From positions 12,168,259 through 12,232,258 of the forward strand of contig OX442320.1 of the NCBI GenBank assembly GCA_949358305.1: DNA of 64,000 nucleotides, read 5' to 3'. The notes beneath the pieces were generated by a model that saw nothing but the letters and a program-made list of their open reading frames with translations, had not been told where the DNA came from and ran no database searches. Source of the stretch: Strigamia acuminata (Eukaryota; Arthropoda; Chilopoda; Geophilomorpha; Linotaeniidae). A program made the position numbers and the translations under genes. The number at the start of each line of letters is the position of its first letter. The first letter of the stretch is position 1. This document shows positions 61,034 through 64,000 of this stretch, piece after piece.

Positions 61034-64000
61034 ATGGCCGAGAAAGTTGATTTTGAAGCGTTGCTGGACCACAGTTACGACGTTGGAGCGGAGCACGCGG
61101 ATAAGCGCGCGGATAACAATGAAGAGGATGAAGAAGATGATGTGCGTTATGAAATTTTGTCAAAAGAATTGGCAGAAATTAAGTCGATGTTGTTAAAAAA
61201 TTTTTCTGGTCCGCCTGCAACGGCAAATGGGGACCAATCTCAATTAAGTGCAACTGCTGGGAGTTCTGGCTCTGTGCAAGCAAATATAAATGCGCTAGTT
61301 TCTGCCCCGCCTGCGATTCCAGCGGCGATTGGGGGCCATGTGCAATTAATGGCAAATACTGGGCTGCCTGCGATCCCAGCGGCAATTACTGGCCCTGTGC
61401 AAACGAATGCAAATGCACCCATTTCTGGCTCATCTCCGTCAGTGTCGGCTACATCTGGAGTTTATGATTTTGACATGGGAGAAGAGAAAACAGATCCAAA
61501 GTTTGGGCCAGATATGCCGCCTACGATGGCTTCAATGTTTTTGAAGAGACTGTTTGAAGTGCTGCCAGATCGTCAGGTTCAAGTACAAGAGGAGACACTT
61601 GTTCCAGGAAATATGCGGTTTTTAGTGCCTCCAGAATGTGAGTCCCATTTGTGGGGCGAGATTAGAAGCCAGAAAATCAAAATTAGAGATCGAACCTTGC
61701 GGAAGTCGCAGGAAACCTTGTTGAAAGTGGCGGTGCCTTTGGCGCAGATTTTGGAGAAATTGGCTGGGAAATTTCCTGCAGTTGTTGACCAAGCAGGTGT
61801 GCAAGTGGCTGATCCCTTTTTTCAAGGGCAGTTGGAATTGATTTCGACTGCAATAACCTTGTTGGGTGCGGCAAACATGAAGATAACTCGTGCACGAAAA
61901 CTGGAATTAATGGATGAAGTGCAGCCACGTTTTAGGCCTTTGTGTGGGAAATTTGTGAGTTATCCGGACTCACTTTTTGGACCAAATTTGGCACACCAAT
62001 TGGAAGAAATTGAGAAGGTCTCGAATATGAGCAAGAAGTTGATCCAACCAAGAAAGAAACCCTTTGTTCCCTCGTTTCGAGGTGCTGGTCGAGGTCGGAA
62101 GTTTCGGTCCTTTTTCCGTGATGCTGACGGACCTCCTCGTTTTGAGAGTAGGCGAGACTCTCCACAACCAAGAGGATTTCATCCGTATGCAGGTTGTAAT
62201 GGTCTTGGTGTTGGCAAACGAATTGGGTCATTAAATCAAATTTGTTGTAGGACAGAGCCGTCCCAAGGAGAAGACGGAGAAGATTCCAAGGAAAAGGAAT
62301 TAGAAGAACAACAAGTTGATCTCATGTTTTTTGATGTGAATAAAGTGAGTGCACGCCTGATCTTTAGTGCAGGTTTGGTTGCCTCTTATGTAAAGAATTG
62401 GAGTTTAATTACTTCGGATAAATGGATTTTAAAGTCCATTCAAGGAGTTGATATTGAACTTTTTGATTTTCAAGAGGCGGTTCCCTCTGTGAAAGAGTAT
62501 AGATTTCAGGAAAATGAAAAGGGACAAGTTGATTTAGAGATATCAAAACTTTTGGAGCTAAGAGTAATTAAGAAAGTTTTGTTTGAAGCAGGGCAATTTT
62601 TAAGTCCAATTTTTCCGGTTCCAAAGCCTGATGGAAGCGTTAGAATAATTTTAAATTTAAAAAATTTAAATGCACATGTTGTTTATCATCATTTTAAAAT
62701 GGCAACATTTAAGGAAGCTACTAGTTTAATGCAAGAAGGGGTTTACATGTTTAAAATCGATCTCAAGCATGCTTATTATTTGGTGCCAGTAGGGGAAGTG
62801 TTTAAGAAATTGTTGCGTTTTTTATGGGACGGTGAGTTATATGAATACCAGGTGCTTCCAAATGGTCTGGCATCAGCCCCTCGGATTTTTACTAAAATAA
62901 TGAAACCAGTTTTTGCTTTCTTACGTGTGCAAGGAATTTCAACTTTGGCTTTTTTAGATGATGGTATATTTTTTTGCAAATTGCTGGAGCAAGCCAGGTT
63001 GGATTGTAGTTTTGCTATATCTTTTTTGCAATCACTTGGATTGGTTTTAAATTGGGAAAAATCTGTTCTCCAACCAGTGCAACGGATAGAATTTTTGGGT
63101 TTGATTTTGGATTCAGTTAAAATGCAGATTGCAGTACCAGAGAGGAAAAAGGAAAAAATATTGAAATTGGTAAAGGAAATTTTGGTTGCAAAAGTTTTTT
63201 CTTTGCGAAAATTTTCACAATTGGTAGGAAATTTGGTGGCTGTTGAACCAGCCTTGTTTAATGGTTTTTGGCACATTAAGCCTTTAGAGCATTTTAAAAA
63301 TGCAAAATTAGAGGCGGTAGCTGGAAATTATGATGCTGGGGTTAGAATGACAGATAATTTGAAGTTGCACTTAAGAAGTTGGTTAAGTTTGGAGGCATTT
63401 AAACCTAAGGAGTTGGCCATGTATAGTCCTGGGGATTTTGTGTTTGTGGATGCCTCTAACAAAGGTTGGGGGGCTAAATTTGGAGATAATGAATTCAATG
63501 GAAAGTGGAAACAGGAGGAGAGTAAATTACACATAAATGAGAAGGAAGTTTTGGCTCTTGTTTTTGCTTGGGAATTATGTTTGCCTTTATTTAAGTCAAA
63601 CAGTGTGCAATTTTTGTCAGATAGTGAAGTGGTGGTTTCTTTATTCCGAAATACCGGAAGTAGGGTTCCATCATTGCATGAGAAAGGTATGAAGGTTTGG
63701 GATGCAGCTTGTAGAAATGGTTTGATCTTGACAGTTGTGCATATCCCAGGGAAATTGAATGTGGATGCTGATTTTTTATCCAGGAATTTTAAATCCATGG
63801 ACGGAGAATGGAGTTTGACTCAAAATTGTTTTGATAGCTTATGCAAGGAATTTGGTAGACCTGAAGTGGATTTTTTCGCATCTAGGATAAATGCAAAACT
63901 TCCCAGGTTTTTTAGCTGGGGGCCAGAACCTGGGGCGGAGAAAATAGATGCCTTGGCACATGATTGGAAAAATATTTATGGTTTTATCTTTCCACCTTTT
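61034..64000 (+). CDS. DIRS-like retrotransposon polyprotein (gag-RT-RNase H), open at window end
   Basis: Open for 989 codons from the ATG (MAEKVDFEALLDHSYD) to the window edge. Residues 1-400 are gag-like, with an acidic start and Pro/Ala/Gly repeats. RT follows with PIFPVPKPDGSVRIILNLKN (about 525), MFKIDLKHAYYLVPV (571), LPNGLASAPRIFTKIMKPV and catalytic AFLDDGIFF (638). RNase H has VFVDASNKGWGAKFG (802), INEKEVLALVFAWEL and FLSDSEVVVSLF (860). After it comes VDFFASRINAKLPRFFSWG (942), a signature of DIRS/Ngaro elements. These use a tyrosine recombinase instead of integrase (family knowledge); that gene would lie beyond the window. Gag and RT share one frame with no stop. The region 60843-61033 is a GC-richer leader. 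Confidence 0.88.
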   Translation, partial: MAEKVDFEALLDHSYDVGAEHADKRADNNEEDEEDDVRYEILSKELAEIKSMLLKNFSGPPATANGDQSQLSATAGSSGSVQANINALVSAPPAIPAAIGGHVQLMANTGLPAIPAAITGPVQTNANAPISGSSPSVSATSGVYDFDMGEEKTDPKFGPDMPPTMASMFLKRLFEVLPDRQVQVQEETLVPGNMRFLVPPECESHLWGEIRSQKIKIRDRTLRKSQETLLKVAVPLAQILEKLAGKFPAVVDQAGVQVADPFFQGQLELISTAITLLGAANMKITRARKLELMDEVQPRFRPLCGKFVSYPDSLFGPNLAHQLEEIEKVSNMSKKLIQPRKKPFVPSFRGAGRGRKFRSFFRDADGPPRFESRRDSPQPRGFHPYAGCNGLGVGKRIGSLNQICCRTEPSQGEDGEDSKEKELEEQQVDLMFFDVNKVSARLIFSAGLVASYVKNWSLITSDKWILKSIQGVDIELFDFQEAVPSVKEYRFQENEKGQVDLEISKLLELRVIKKVLFEAGQFLSPIFPVPKPDGSVRIILNLKNLNAHVVYHHFKMATFKEATSLMQEGVYMFKIDLKHAYYLVPVGEVFKKLLRFLWDGELYEYQVLPNGLASAPRIFTKIMKPVFAFLRVQGISTLAFLDDGIFFCKLLEQARLDCSFAISFLQSLGLVLNWEKSVLQPVQRIEFLGLILDSVKMQIAVPERKKEKILKLVKEILVAKVFSLRKFSQLVGNLVAVEPALFNGFWHIKPLEHFKNAKLEAVAGNYDAGVRMTDNLKLHLRSWLSLEAFKPKELAMYSPGDFVFVDASNKGWGAKFGDNEFNGKWKQEESKLHINEKEVLALVFAWELCLPLFKSNSVQFLSDSEVVVSLFRNTGSRVPSLHEKGMKVWDAACRNGLILTVVHIPGKLNVDADFLSRNFKSMDGEWSLTQNCFDSLCKEFGRPEVDFFASRINAKLPRFFSWGPEPGAEKIDALAHDWKNIYGFIFPPF

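Overview
This is eukaryotic DNA, almost certainly from an invertebrate animal and possibly an arthropod or other ecdysozoan. The genes are compact and split by many short AT-rich introns, mostly about 45-120 bp with GT-AG ends. They encode typical animal proteins: WDR7/rabconnectin-3 beta, ornithine decarboxylase antizyme, a Reeler-domain secreted protein, DDX24, a kainate-like glutamate receptor, cytoplasmic poly(A)-binding protein and RCE1. The species cannot be fixed from the sequence.

Positions 1-21,450 are gene-dense. In order they hold: the 3' two-thirds of WDR7 (+), antizyme (-) with an intact +1 programmed frameshift site, a Reeler-domain protein (+), DDX24 (+), an ionotropic glutamate receptor (-) whose stop codon lies 6 bp from that of DDX24, poly(A)-binding protein (+) with an A-rich 5' leader, the CAAX protease RCE1 (+), and a secreted protein joining an Ig domain to a MATH/TRAF-C domain. 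Exon phases close in frame for every one of these genes.

Positions 21,450-31,700 are repeat-rich. They hold a ~220-bp tandem repeat, a short non-autonomous LTR retrotransposon with equal-length, apparently identical LTRs and a perfect 5-bp target duplication, a 23-bp polypyrimidine minisatellite, a 34-bp minisatellite, and a few coding-like fragments that could not be identified.

Positions 31,730-59,600 hold a broken host region on the minus strand: an INO80B-like gene and a fragment of the meiotic helicase HFM1/MER3. A Ty3/Gypsy retrotransposon (32,010-57,954, 610-bp LTRs, AAGT target duplication) sits inside an INO80B coding exon. It has a tRNA-Pro-type primer site, a gag/pol -1 frameshift signal and an extra spliced third ORF of unknown function. 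Its gag is interrupted by about 14.4 kb of nested repeats. These include a ~5-kb Foldback-like palindrome built of 56-bp hairpin repeats, a second copy of its outer arm, a MITE, and a cluster of short palindromic repeats. INO80B also carries an in-frame stop and a lost zinc ligand. The HFM1 fragment has a mutated Walker B motif and a frameshift, so both look like pseudogenes.

Positions 59,700-64,000 hold four 230-bp tandem repeats, then the start of a DIRS-like retrotransposon whose gag-RT-RNase H reading frame runs open past the window edge.
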